From contig NZ_CAMJRK010000022.1 of NCBI RefSeq assembly GCF_946222815.1, forward strand, positions 1 through 17,280: a stretch of DNA of 17,280 nt. The letters are read 5' to 3'. This DNA is from an uncultured Leuconostoc sp. GTDB lineage: Bacteria > Bacillota > Bacilli > Lactobacillales > Lactobacillaceae. A program made the translations under genes and the position numbers. Positions 1 to 7,035 of the stretch are shown here, piece after piece. The notes beneath the pieces are model-generated. The model was given only the letters and a program-made list of their open reading frames with translations, was not told the DNA's origin and did no database searches. Within the stretch, counting starts at the first letter, position 1. Each line of letters starts with the position of its first letter.

Positions 1-984
1 TGCTGTATCTCTAGCAAGTTGATAATTTGTTTTATGCTGTTCTTCATACTTCAAAATTTCTTTAGTTGGTGCTATATAGGGGGCAAAAAATACAGTTGAT
101 CCTGCTTCCTTGGCGGCAATGACTTTCTTATCAATACCACCAATTTCACCAACATAACCGTTAACATTCATCGTCCCAGTACCAGAAATATTACGATTTT
201 TAGATAACTTATCGCCGGTAAGTTGATCATACATTTGCAGTGTAAACATTAAACCACCAGAAGGACCTCCGATTTTACCTGGATCAACAATTATCTTTCG
301 TTTTGTTGAAACTGCGACGTTGTCTGTCAAAACAATGCCAATCCCTGAACGACCATTAGGATATTCTGATGACTTACTACTAGGCAATTTGATTGTCTTA
401 CCAGAAGTTTGTCCTCGTTTACCGTTTCGCAAATAATCAACCGTAACTCGAACATCCTTTTTCTTATTAGCAAGATATTTAATAAAGCCATCAGAATTTT
501 CATAGTGGTGTCCATCAACTGCTGTAATCGTGTCCCCCACCTTAATTGATTTTTTAAAATGTGACGTCCCACTCACACTTAACACATAAATGCCACGATA
601 AGTTGCCGTTATTTCTTGATTAGCTTTCTTAAATGCGACTTGCTCAGCGTTGGCAATGGCACTTTGCATATAAAAATTCTGTACCTCATTAAATACTTCA
701 GAACTTTGGCCACCCATGACATCAGCAGATTTAGCGTAGGACATATGTGGATTAATTTTTGTTTGCAAATAACTAAAACCATTTGCCCGAGAAAGATACA
801 CCGATGTGATATTATAACGACCCTTTGATGTATCATTTTTGCCATCAATTTTTACAAATTGTGATAAATCATCTGCTTCGCCAGGGCTTTCAATATAGCC
901 ATCAAGCGGTCGTACAAGCCATACTAAGCCAATAATTACAAAGACAGCAACAATTGCCGCTATAATTTTACTTTTTTTATGCAT
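1..984 (-). CDS. sepM: SepM/YlbL-type PDZ-Lon membrane serine protease (C-terminus cut by window)
   Basis: I translated this gene by hand; 328 codons are open to the window edge and the C-terminus is missing. It is a membrane-anchored protease with a PDZ domain and a Lon-type (S16) proteolytic domain. A single N-terminal membrane segment covers about residues 7-24, putting the rest outside the cell. The PDZ region is about 125-190 (RGIYVLSVSG, then VGDTITAVDG). The Lon-type part contains GGPSGG with the likely nucleophile Ser242, and IGGIDKKVIAAKEAG with the likely general base Lys287, so the Ser-Lys dyad is intact. In streptococci SepM trims the competence peptide; in Bacillus the relative is YlbL. 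The substrate here is unknown. Its ATG shares one base with the coaD stop (TAATG), pointing to translational coupling. The family is typically about 340-350 residues, so probably only 15-30 residues are missing. Confidence 0.93.
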   Translation of the reverse strand, partial: MHKKSKIIAAIVAVFVIIGLVWLVRPLDGYIESPGEADDLSQFVKIDGKNDTSKGRYNITSVYLSRANGFSYLQTKINPHMSYAKSADVMGGQSSEVFNEVQNFYMQSAIANAEQVAFKKANQEITATYRGIYVLSVSGTSHFKKSIKVGDTITAVDGHHYENSDGFIKYLANKKKDVRVTVDYLRNGKRGQTSGKTIKLPSSKSSEYPNGRSGIGIVLTDNVAVSTKRKIIVDPGKIGGPSGGLMFTLQMYDQLTGDKLSKNRNISGTGTMNVNGYVGEIGGIDKKVIAAKEAGSTVFFAPYIAPTKEILKYEEQHKTNYQLARDTA

Positions 985-1460
985 TAATTTAACCGTTCTT
1001 TCAAAGCATCAACAACCACTTTAGGAACAAATTTTGCCATATTATCCGCCCCCATTGCCCCAATTTCTTTAACCATTGAACTAGATATGTTTTGATTTTC
1101 TGGTTTAGACAATAGTAAAATTGTTTCAACATCAGCCAACGCGCTATTAACTCCTGCAATATCGCGTTCGTATTCAAAATCTTTACTGTTTCGTAACCCA
1201 CGGACAATAAATCCAGCATTAATTTCTGCCATAAATTGTACTGTCAAACCATGCATCACTGCTACTTCAACATTATCTAAATCAGCAACAGCAACTGATA
1301 TCAGTGCTATCTTTTCTTCGGGCGTAAATAGTGCTTGCTTACTCGTATTATTACCTACACCAACAAACACCGTGTCAAACATTTTACTTGCACGACGAAT
1401 AATGTCTAAATGACCATTAGTCAACGGATCAAAACTACCTGGAAATAATGCAATACTCAT
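984..1460 (-). CDS. coaD: Phosphopantetheine adenylyltransferase
   Basis: This enzyme transfers AMP from ATP to 4'-phosphopantetheine to make dephospho-CoA, the penultimate step of coenzyme A synthesis, in the cytosol. The 158-residue length is normal. The nucleotidyltransferase signature PGSFDPLTNGH is at residues 7-17, with the catalytic His17 of the T/HxGH motif. RGLR (87-90) and ISSSMVKE (125-132) are the other hallmark motifs for substrate and ATP binding. A good ribosome site (AAGGGGAAAG) sits just before the ATG. It follows rsmD by 24 bases and runs into sepM with a one-base overlap; rsmD-coaD-sepM is a conserved order in Firmicutes. Identification is secure. Confidence 0.98.
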   Translation of the reverse strand: MSIALFPGSFDPLTNGHLDIIRRASKMFDTVFVGVGNNTSKQALFTPEEKIALISVAVADLDNVEVAVMHGLTVQFMAEINAGFIVRGLRNSKDFEYERDIAGVNSALADVETILLLSKPENQNISSSMVKEIGAMGADNMAKFVPKVVVDALKERLN

Positions 1461-1484
1461 ATTTCTTTCCCCTTGTCAATCTCG

Positions 1485-2078
1485 TTATAAACTATTGTAT
1501 TGGTAAATCGTGACAACAGTTATACCATATTGTTTTTGTCGCATAATTTCAAATGTATTATCTGCAATTGGTAAATTTGCCACATCGTTGCTTTCAGCTA
1601 AAATTATGGCTCTATTGGATAATAAATGGTTATCTGCCATATATTGCATATCAGCATTAATTGTCTCTTTAGCATACGGCGGATCCAGAAAAATAAGATC
1701 AAATGTTACATTTGCCTCAGCAAATTTTTTGAACGCTTGCTGAGATGGCATTTTTAATACTGTAAAATCATCTTTAGCATGTGTTTTTTCAATATTATTC
1801 TGAATCACTTGAGTCGCTTGAAATTGTCGGTCAACTAAAGTTGCATGTTCCATGCCACGAGAGACAGCTTCAATGCCAAGACCGCCAGTCCCGGCATATA
1901 AATCTAGTACCTCTCCACCATCTAAGTATGGCATCAACATGCTAAACATTGCTTCTTTCACTTTATCTGTTGTTGGCCGTGTTTTATCCCCATCAACTGC
2001 TTCTAATCTTGTGCCACGAAATCGGCCTGCTACTACTCGCATTTTATCAACACGCACATTGTCGCTACTGTTAGTCAT
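1485..2078 (-). CDS. rsmD: 16S rRNA (guanine(966)-N2)-methyltransferase
   Basis: RsmD methylates G966 (E. coli numbering) of 16S rRNA on the assembling small subunit, using S-adenosylmethionine. The SAM-binding motif VLDLYAGTGGLGIEAVSRG is at about residues 57-75 and the catalytic LDPPY motif at 131-135. The family N-terminal block RPTTDKVKEAMF is at 34-45. The start is uncertain. The family usually begins close to the MRVVAGRFRG block, which would make Met13 (ATG at 2042) the start. Neither that ATG nor the upstream one at 2078 has a recognisable ribosome site. The longer form (197 residues) is annotated here; the shorter would be 185 residues. ylbG ends 31 bases upstream and coaD starts 24 bases downstream. 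The function is secure. Confidence 0.95.
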   Translation of the reverse strand: MTNSSDNVRVDKMRVVAGRFRGTRLEAVDGDKTRPTTDKVKEAMFSMLMPYLDGGEVLDLYAGTGGLGIEAVSRGMEHATLVDRQFQATQVIQNNIEKTHAKDDFTVLKMPSQQAFKKFAEANVTFDLIFLDPPYAKETINADMQYMADNHLLSNRAIILAESNDVANLPIADNTFEIMRQKQYGITVVTIYQYNSL

Positions 2079-2109
2079 ACAAATTCATATTACTAGTCCC
2101 AGCTATACG

Positions 2110-2397
2110 TCAATTTACGCTCTCCTCATCATAGTTTTCAAAGAAAATATCATCGTGCATATCACCTAAGTCTGGATCAATATCTGGTCGTGGTGATTGT
2201 AAAACTTCTCGAACAAATTTATATTGTTTAATTTTGTCAATTTTTTGATCAATGTCAATATCATCCACATAAATCATGGCAAAACTCATTTTTTGAGACA
2301 CATAGGTCAATTGTCCAAATTTTTTTAATTGTGTTGCATGCCTATTATTTCTTAAATAAACATACAAAGCACGACGCGGTTGTATTTCTAATGTCAT
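2110..2397 (-). CDS. ylbG: YlbG family protein (DUF2129)
   Basis: This is a small cytosolic protein of 95 residues, normal for the family, which is widespread in Firmicutes and has no well-defined biochemical function. The block RRALYVYLRNNRHATQLKKFG near the N-terminus and YKFVREVLQSPRPDI near the middle are typical. The C-terminal 20 or so residues are strongly acidic (DPDLGDMHDDIFFENYDEE). Its ATG overlaps the ftsW stop by four bases (ATGA), and a ribosome site AAAGGA lies inside the end of ftsW. It sits in the usual place between ftsW and rsmD. I assign the family from sequence and context but propose no activity. Confidence 0.9.
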   Translation of the reverse strand: MTLEIQPRRALYVYLRNNRHATQLKKFGQLTYVSQKMSFAMIYVDDIDIDQKIDKIKQYKFVREVLQSPRPDIDPDLGDMHDDIFFENYDEESVN

Positions 2398-3578
2398 TTT
2401 AAATCCTTTCTAGCAATAATGTCTGCTGGGTGAATAGTAACTAATTTTTTTTGTGTCGCGGCAATATTTAACACCAAACCAATTGCAGCACTAAAAACAA
2501 TATAAGATGATCCACCACCAGAAATAAATGGGAAAACAACACCTGTAATTGGTAAAACACCTACTACACCACCCAAGTTAATAAGTACCTGTACAAATAA
2601 TAATGTTGCAACGCCAAACAATATCAGTCGGGCATACTGACTTTTTTGCCGAATACCCAAAATTATCATGCGCCCAACCAATATTAACATTAACACGAGT
2701 ACTGATACTGTTGTTATCGCCCCCAGCTCCTCTGTCATCACTGCCATAATAAAATCAGTGTTTGATTCTGGCAAATAAGGTTTCATAAGTGAATTGCCTA
2801 AACCAACACCAAATATGCCACCATGTGCAATGGCATAATAACCATAGAGTAGCTGTCGACTACTGTCAACAGCATTGGGATCCCACGGATTAACAAAACT
2901 CGTTAATCGTGCAAGTGCATAATGATTAGTACTCGTTAAATTAAAAAAATGATCAGCAAGTCGAATTAACGTTTGCAAAAAACCAAATCCCAATCCCATT
3001 ATAGCCGCCACTAAACCGATAAAACGTCGTGATACGCCAGAAGTTAAAAATAGTGTCATTAATATGAGTATAATAATTAAACCATTACCATTATCCGGCA
3101 TGAAAACAACTAACGCAAGGCCTGTCAATGGTAAAAACCAGACACTCAGTTGACTTACTGGTTGTAACTTTAACTTGACATGATTTTGCCATGGTTGCCG
3201 AGCAAAAAAATTCGCAAAATAAAGAATCATAGCTAATTTCAAAAATTCAGCTGGCTGTAAAGTGATGAGCCCTAAGTTAATCCAACCATGAGCCCCATTG
3301 ACAGGTGGCATAACAAATCTAGCAATAATCAGTGCAGCAATAACAGCCCATTGCATGTTACGCATCCACGTTGTGTTTTGCAACTTTCTAAGATTTAAAT
3401 GATACAAAAAGAATGCACCAATTAATCCTATCACAACAAAAATTGCCTGCTTAATAAAATTACTCAGGGCTGCTGTTGTTCCTTGAGTTGCCGAAAAAAC
3501 CATCACAATTCCTAACATACTAAGAATTACAAATGGTACAGCTATCCAATAATCTAATTTTCTTAATTTTTTAAACAT
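2394..3578 (-). CDS. ftsW: FtsW/RodA-type SEDS peptidoglycan glycosyltransferase
   Basis: This is an integral membrane enzyme (394 residues, about ten membrane segments) that polymerises lipid II into glycan strands together with a class B penicillin-binding protein. SEDS landmarks are intact: NGAHGWINLG (94-103), QPAEF (109-113), PWDP (231-234), PESNTDF with the presumed catalytic Asp275 and MTEELG just after it, and PFISGGGSS (350-358). The usual QPD-x-G motif reads MPDNGNG (160-166), with Met for Gln. FtsW is preferred over RodA because of its position directly before ylbG-rsmD-coaD, as in other Firmicutes; sequence alone does not settle this. It starts six bases after the aminopeptidase stop, with AGGTGA as a modest ribosome site. 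The C-terminal tail after residue 373 is cytoplasmic. Confidence 0.92.
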   Translation of the reverse strand: MFKKLRKLDYWIAVPFVILSMLGIVMVFSATQGTTAALSNFIKQAIFVVIGLIGAFFLYHLNLRKLQNTTWMRNMQWAVIAALIIARFVMPPVNGAHGWINLGLITLQPAEFLKLAMILYFANFFARQPWQNHVKLKLQPVSQLSVWFLPLTGLALVVFMPDNGNGLIIILILMTLFLTSGVSRRFIGLVAAIMGLGFGFLQTLIRLADHFFNLTSTNHYALARLTSFVNPWDPNAVDSSRQLLYGYYAIAHGGIFGVGLGNSLMKPYLPESNTDFIMAVMTEELGAITTVSVLVLMLILVGRMIILGIRQKSQYARLILFGVATLLFVQVLINLGGVVGVLPITGVVFPFISGGGSSYIVFSAAIGLVLNIAATQKKLVTIHPADIIARKDLK

Positions 3579-3584
3579 GCAAAA

Positions 3585-4667
3585 TTAATCACCTAAAATT
3601 GTTTTTAAAGTCGATTCGTCTAGATTTTTCGCAATTGCAATAACAAAATCTTTTGCTGCTTCAAAGTCTGCAATTGACCAAATCGTTTGATGTGTGTGAA
3701 TGTAGCGTGATGCCACACCTAATGCTACTGAAGGTATGCCTGTTCGTTCACTTTGGGCTGCTGCTGCGTCAGTGCCACCTTTTGATACAAAATACTGGTA
3801 CGGAATGTGATTATCCTCTGCAGTTGATAATAAAAATTCTTTTAACCGTACTGGCAATACAACGGTAGGATCAAAGACACGTAAAAGTGTTCCTTGATCT
3901 AGTACACCTTGACGGCCTACACTTTCCGTAACATCATCGGCAGCACTGGAATCAATCGCAAAAAAAATATCCGGTTTCATTAAATTCACCGCACCATGTA
4001 CGCCACGAACACCTACTTCTTCTTGAACATCAGCACCCATAATTAACGTGTTAGGCGTTTGAACATTCTTTAAAGCATCTAATGCTTCTAGAATGGTGAT
4101 CACACCAAAACGATTATCCCACGCTTTTGAGATAACGCGCTTTTTATTCGCAGTCATAATTGTTCCCACTTCTGGGACAACAAAATCACCTGGAAAAACA
4201 CCAAATTCATGTGCTTCTGTCTCATTCATAAAGCCGCCATCAAATAAAATATCATCTACTGTTGGCATTGACAGTGTGTTTTGACTGCTACGACCACGTA
4301 ATAAATGGGGTGAAACTGAACTTGATACAACTGGATAAGTACCATTTTTCGTAAATAGTGTAAATCGTTGCGATGAAATCACAGTTGGATTCCACCCACC
4401 AATAGCAGCTACTTTCAACGCACCATTAGTCAGCACACTGGTTACAATGAAACCCACTTCGTCCATATGCGCTGCAAACATGACACGTGGTGCCTGTGGA
4501 TCATTATTATTTTTTATCCCAAACACACCGCCTAAACCATCTTGTTCAATATCATCAACTAATGGCAGTAATTCGTCACGAAACGCTTTGCGAATGATTT
4601 GTTCTTGTCCCGACGTGCCTTGTAATTCTGTATATTTTTGGACTCTTGCCCATGTTTTAGCGTTCAA
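3585..4667 (-). CDS. pepA: M42 family glutamyl (PepA-type) aminopeptidase
   Basis: This is a cytosolic dinuclear-metal aminopeptidase of the M42 family. In lactic acid bacteria members of this family release N-terminal Glu/Asp, and they assemble into large tetrahedral particles. I take a TTG at 4667 as the start, giving 360 residues: AAGGAG lies seven bases before it, whereas it is only one base from the upstream ATG (4673) and downstream of the TTG at 4688. The family also tends to begin near NAKTW. In this numbering likely metal ligands are His67 (AAHMDE), Asp184 (AWDNRFG), Glu217 (QEEVGVRG), Asp239 (AIDSS) and His324 (RYIHTH), with Glu216 as catalytic base. It sits between gpmA (27-base gap) and ftsW (6-base gap). 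Family is secure; substrate specificity is inferred. Confidence 0.93.
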   Translation of the reverse strand: MNAKTWARVQKYTELQGTSGQEQIIRKAFRDELLPLVDDIEQDGLGGVFGIKNNNDPQAPRVMFAAHMDEVGFIVTSVLTNGALKVAAIGGWNPTVISSQRFTLFTKNGTYPVVSSSVSPHLLRGRSSQNTLSMPTVDDILFDGGFMNETEAHEFGVFPGDFVVPEVGTIMTANKKRVISKAWDNRFGVITILEALDALKNVQTPNTLIMGADVQEEVGVRGVHGAVNLMKPDIFFAIDSSAADDVTESVGRQGVLDQGTLLRVFDPTVVLPVRLKEFLLSTAEDNHIPYQYFVSKGGTDAAAAQSERTGIPSVALGVASRYIHTHQTIWSIADFEAAKDFVIAIAKNLDESTLKTILGD

Positions 4668-4694
4668 AATCATTCTCCTTTTTGCCAAAAAGCG

Positions 4695-5369
4695 TTAGTT
4701 TGACTCTAAATATTGGCGTTCACTCATATGAAATTGATCATCGAATGTATAACAGATTGGCTCACCATTACCAATTTCCAAACCATCAATGTCATTGTCA
4801 TCAATTTTTTCTAAATACTTTATTAATGCGCGCAACGTACTACCATGGGCAACAATCAATTGATTATGGCCAGCGCGCAATTCAGGCGCCACAACTTCTA
4901 GCCAGTAAGGAAGCATACGTTGACTTGCCATTTTTAAACTCTCACCAAGTGGTTCAATATGATTAGGATAGCGCCGATCTGATAGCGATTTTTCTAATAG
5001 TGGTGGTACCTCCGTATAGCTCCGACGCCACAAAGCAACCGCTTCAATACCATATTTTGATCGTGCCATATCTTTGTTTAAACCACGTAGTGCACCATAA
5101 TGACGTTCATTTAATCGCCATGTTTTACTAATTGGCACCCAAGACTGGTTCATTTCAAGCAAAATAATATTAGCTGTTGTAATAGCGCGCTGTAAATAAG
5201 ACGTATGTACCCTATCAAAAAGTAACTGTCTTTGTGCTAAAAGCGCACCGACACTTTGGGCTTGTTGCCGACCTTTTAAAGTTAAAGGTGCATCGGTCCA
5301 ACCAGTAAATTCATTATCTCGATTGGCTGTCGATTCACCATGTCGAACCAACACAAGTTGTGCAACCAT
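4695..5369 (-). CDS. gpmA: 2,3-bisphosphoglycerate-dependent phosphoglycerate mutase
   Basis: This enzyme interconverts 3- and 2-phosphoglycerate in lower glycolysis, which is used in heterolactic metabolism as well. The protein has 224 residues, near the usual 228-250. VRHGES (8-13) holds the phosphorylated His10; Arg61, Glu88 (NERHYG) and His175 (VAHGSTLR) complete the catalytic set. FTGWTDAPLT and ALRGLNK are also family hallmarks. Some normally conserved sites differ: LGESLK where T-ESLK is common, and LEIGNGEPICY where L-IPTGIPLVY is common. It may therefore be one of several paralogues. It has its own promoter and a ribosome site (AAGGAAG, seven bases from ATG) and heads the minus-strand unit leading to ftsW and coaD. 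Catalytic function is likely; whether it is the main mutase cannot be told here. Confidence 0.93.
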   Translation of the reverse strand: MVAQLVLVRHGESTANRDNEFTGWTDAPLTLKGRQQAQSVGALLAQRQLLFDRVHTSYLQRAITTANIILLEMNQSWVPISKTWRLNERHYGALRGLNKDMARSKYGIEAVALWRRSYTEVPPLLEKSLSDRRYPNHIEPLGESLKMASQRMLPYWLEVVAPELRAGHNQLIVAHGSTLRALIKYLEKIDDNDIDGLEIGNGEPICYTFDDQFHMSERQYLESN

Positions 5370-5400
5370 AAGTTAACTTCCTTAAATCAATGTTATTTCT

Positions 5401-5409
5401 ATTATAACA
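5401..5409 (-). promoter_or_regulatory. Extended -10 promoter element for gpmA
   Basis: On the minus strand the sequence reads TGTTATAAT, a perfect -10 hexamer with the TG extension. It lies 31 bases before the gpmA ATG, leaving a short leader of about 24 bases. No good -35 hexamer is seen at 17 bases (ACAATT), which is acceptable for an extended -10 promoter. It probably drives gpmA and the genes behind it. Confidence 0.7.
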
Positions 5410-5463
5410 TTAAAAATTAAATAAATTGTACGTGACATGGTTCAAAAAAAGTAACTGAATTTG

Positions 5464-5477
5464 TTTAACCGCTTTAT
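5464..5477. promoter_or_regulatory. Weak cre-like (CcpA) site
   Basis: TTTAACCGCTTTAT matches about 7 of the 10 fixed positions of the catabolite-response consensus TGNAANCGNTNNCA. It lies about 70 bases upstream of the predicted gpmA start of transcription, a place where CcpA can activate glycolytic genes in other Firmicutes. Taken alone the match is weak; it is listed because of its similarity to the better site at 5580-5593. Confidence 0.2.
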
Positions 5478-5546
5478 TATGTCAAAATATAGTGATTTTA
5501 GTGCAACAGTCATTCATTTTTTAGGTACGAAAAAATAATTATCAAT

Positions 5547-5581
5547 AAAAGACGAACGCTCTTATATTATTGTTCGCTTTT
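5547..5581. promoter_or_regulatory. PurR-box-like inverted repeat upstream of azgA
   Basis: Two CGAAC elements face each other: AAAGACGAACGCT on the plus strand from 5548, and AAAAGCGAACAAT on the minus strand from 5581 down to 5569. The second matches the lactococcal/Bacillus PurBox consensus AWWWCCGAACWWT at 12 of 13 positions, and the first at 9 of 13. Their CGAA centres are 20 bases apart. They lie about 60-95 bases before the predicted azgA transcription start, upstream of the -35. This fits PurR control of a purine transporter. The spacing between boxes differs from the longer spacing described in Bacillus, so the call is tentative. Confidence 0.5.
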
Positions 5582-5593
5582 AAACCGCTTTCA
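5580..5593. promoter_or_regulatory. cre-like (CcpA) site upstream of azgA
   Basis: TTAAACCGCTTTCA matches TGNAANCGNTNNCA at every fixed position except the second (T for G), including the central CG and the terminal CA. It lies 13 bases upstream of the predicted azgA -35 and overlaps the end of the PurR-box-like repeat by two bases. CcpA binding here is an inference from the match alone. Confidence 0.35.
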
Positions 5594-5606
5594 TTATTTT
5601 TTCAGG

Positions 5607-5635
5607 TTGAATAATCTATGATTTGATAATATAAA
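5607..5635 (+). promoter_or_regulatory. Predicted sigma-A promoter for azgA
   Basis: TTGAAT (5607-5612) and TATAAA (5630-5635) are separated by 17 bases, giving a likely transcription start near 5642 and a leader of about 78 bases. A second -10-like hexamer TATACT occurs at 5664-5669 but has no -35 at a usual distance, so the first pair is preferred. Confidence 0.5.
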
Positions 5636-5680
5636 AGACATTTTTATGTTTTAATTCATCTTTTATACTGCTAAACTTAA

Positions 5681-5702
5681 ATAGAACGTCTAACGTTACT
5701 AT
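5681..5702 (+). other. Leader hairpin before azgA
   Basis: ATAG-AACGT, loop CTA, ACGTT, one bulged A, then CTAT forms a nine-pair imperfect hairpin in the azgA leader. It is followed by ATATTTTT and, at 5709-5714, the ribosome site GGGAGG. The stem is AT-rich with three G-C pairs, so it is too weak for a confident terminator or attenuator call. Confidence 0.3.
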
Positions 5703-5719
5703 ATTTTTGGGAGGCAATC

Positions 5720-7027
5720 ATGTCTGCGATTGCAAATTATTTTAAACTCGACGAATTGAATACGTCAATTCGTACTGAATTCATTGCTGGCTTAACAACT
5801 TTCACGTCAATGGCGTACATTTTGTTCGTTAACCCTTCTGTCTTAGGTGCTGCTGGAATGGATAAAGGTGCCGTCTTTACTGCAACAGCTATCGCCTCAG
5901 CTGTTGCTACACTATTCATGGGAATTGTTGCTTTATATCCAATTGCCATTGCTCCAGGATTAGGTGTCAATGCATTTTTTGCCTATTCTGTCGTTATTGG
6001 TATGGGTGTCTCATGGGAAACAGCTATGGCAGGCGTTTTCGTCGCTGCGATTATCTTTTTGATCCTAACATTTTTTAAGATTCGTGAAAAAATTATTAAC
6101 ATTATTCCACAAAACTTAAAGTTAGCCATTGCAGCGGGTATTGGGCTATTTATTGCTTTTATTGGCCTACATGATGCTGGCTTAATAGTTGCTAATAAAG
6201 ACACCATGGTGTCTTTGGGTAACTTAACAACCCCCACGTCACTTTTGTCAATTTTTGGCATTATTCTGACTTTTATTCTATTAACACGTAAGACACCAGC
6301 CGCTATTTTTATCGGCATGGTTGCCACATCAATTGTTGGTATTATATTTGGCTTAATTAAATTACCTGCTACAATTATTTCACCAGTTCCCTCACTAGCC
6401 CCAACATTTGGTGTTAGCGTGATGCATATTGGCGATATAAACTCTTTGCAAATGATTACAGTTGTTATTACATTTTTGTTAGTCACATTTTTTGACACAG
6501 CAGGTACAATGATTGGCTTGGCTACCCAAGCTGGCTTTATGAAAAATAATGAAATGCCACGTGCTGGACGGGCTTTAATGGCTGATGCTGTAGGCATGAC
6601 GGTTGGCGCTGTAATTGGTACTTCTCCAACCTCTGCTTATGTTGAATCATCCTCAGGCATCGCAGTAGGTGGCCGTTCTGGATTAACTAGTGTCTTTACG
6701 GGCCTCTTCTTCTTGTTAGCCTTGTTCTTTTCACCCTTACTAAGCGTTGTAACGTCACAAGTTACTGCACCCGCACTAGTTGTTGTCGGTGTTTTGATGG
6801 CTAAAAGCTTACGTCAAATTGAATGGGAAGACTTAGCAATCGCCGCACCTGCATTCTTGATTATTATCGGTATGCCACTTACCTACTCAATTTCCGATGG
6901 CATCGCTTTAGGATTCATTTTATATCCTATCACAATGATTGCAACGGGTCGTGGTAAAAAAGTACATCCGCTGATGTATGCACTAGCTATACTCTTCATT
7001 CTATTCTTAGTCATTGTCGCACACTAA
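5720..7027 (+). CDS. AzgA/PbuG-type hypoxanthine-guanine permease
   Basis: This is a polytopic purine transporter of the AzgA branch of the nucleobase-cation symporter-2 superfamily. The 435 residues are almost all hydrophobic membrane segments. The N-terminal block STRTE-like (NTSIRTEFIAGLTTF, 14-28) followed by MAYILFVNP, the FFDTAGTM segment, and GTSPTSAYVESSSGIAVGGRSGLT are characteristic of this family. B. subtilis PbuG and PbuO are relatives; exact substrate (hypoxanthine, guanine or adenine) cannot be read from sequence. GGGAGG lies five bases before the ATG. It is the only plus-strand gene, divergent from gpmA and convergent with recN, with its own promoter and terminator. PurR-like and cre-like sites upstream suggest response to purine supply and carbon source. 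Confidence 0.93.
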   Translation: MSAIANYFKLDELNTSIRTEFIAGLTTFTSMAYILFVNPSVLGAAGMDKGAVFTATAIASAVATLFMGIVALYPIAIAPGLGVNAFFAYSVVIGMGVSWETAMAGVFVAAIIFLILTFFKIREKIINIIPQNLKLAIAAGIGLFIAFIGLHDAGLIVANKDTMVSLGNLTTPTSLLSIFGIILTFILLTRKTPAAIFIGMVATSIVGIIFGLIKLPATIISPVPSLAPTFGVSVMHIGDINSLQMITVVITFLLVTFFDTAGTMIGLATQAGFMKNNEMPRAGRALMADAVGMTVGAVIGTSPTSAYVESSSGIAVGGRSGLTSVFTGLFFLLALFFSPLLSVVTSQVTAPALVVVGVLMAKSLRQIEWEDLAIAAPAFLIIIGMPLTYSISDGIALGFILYPITMIATGRGKKVHPLMYALAILFILFLVIVAH

Positions 7028-7035
7028 AATTAAAT

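Larger units (their letters stand above)
5370..5719. other. Divergent intergenic region between gpmA and azgA
   Basis: This is the only gene-free stretch longer than 300 bases. It is strongly AT-rich. It holds the gpmA promoter (5401-5409), a likely azgA promoter (5607-5635), a PurR-box-like inverted repeat (5547-5581), two cre-like sites (5464-5477 and 5580-5593) that also form a near direct repeat, and a leader hairpin (5681-5702). A 19-codon ORF at 5479-5538 without a ribosome site is discussed under findings. I see no tRNA, no purine-riboswitch core and no terminator for either flanking gene, as expected for a divergent region. Confidence 0.8.

Noticed and set aside
327..848. Two minus-strand open frames in the sepM region (327-572 and 609-848)
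   Set aside because: They are out-of-frame shadows; the true frame (984 down to 1) encodes an intact PDZ-Lon protease.
2071..2088. Five-codon mini-ORF overlapping the rsmD start on the minus strand
   Set aside because: It has no convincing ribosome site; such short frames are common by chance.
5642..5719. Purine riboswitch in the azgA leader
   Set aside because: The conserved aptamer joining sequences and paired arms are absent, and the predicted leader is barely long enough.
5983..6597. Long minus-strand open frame (204 codons) opposite azgA
   Set aside because: It is a mirror of the hydrophobic azgA frame, has no ribosome site and no recognisable family; azgA itself is clearly the real gene.
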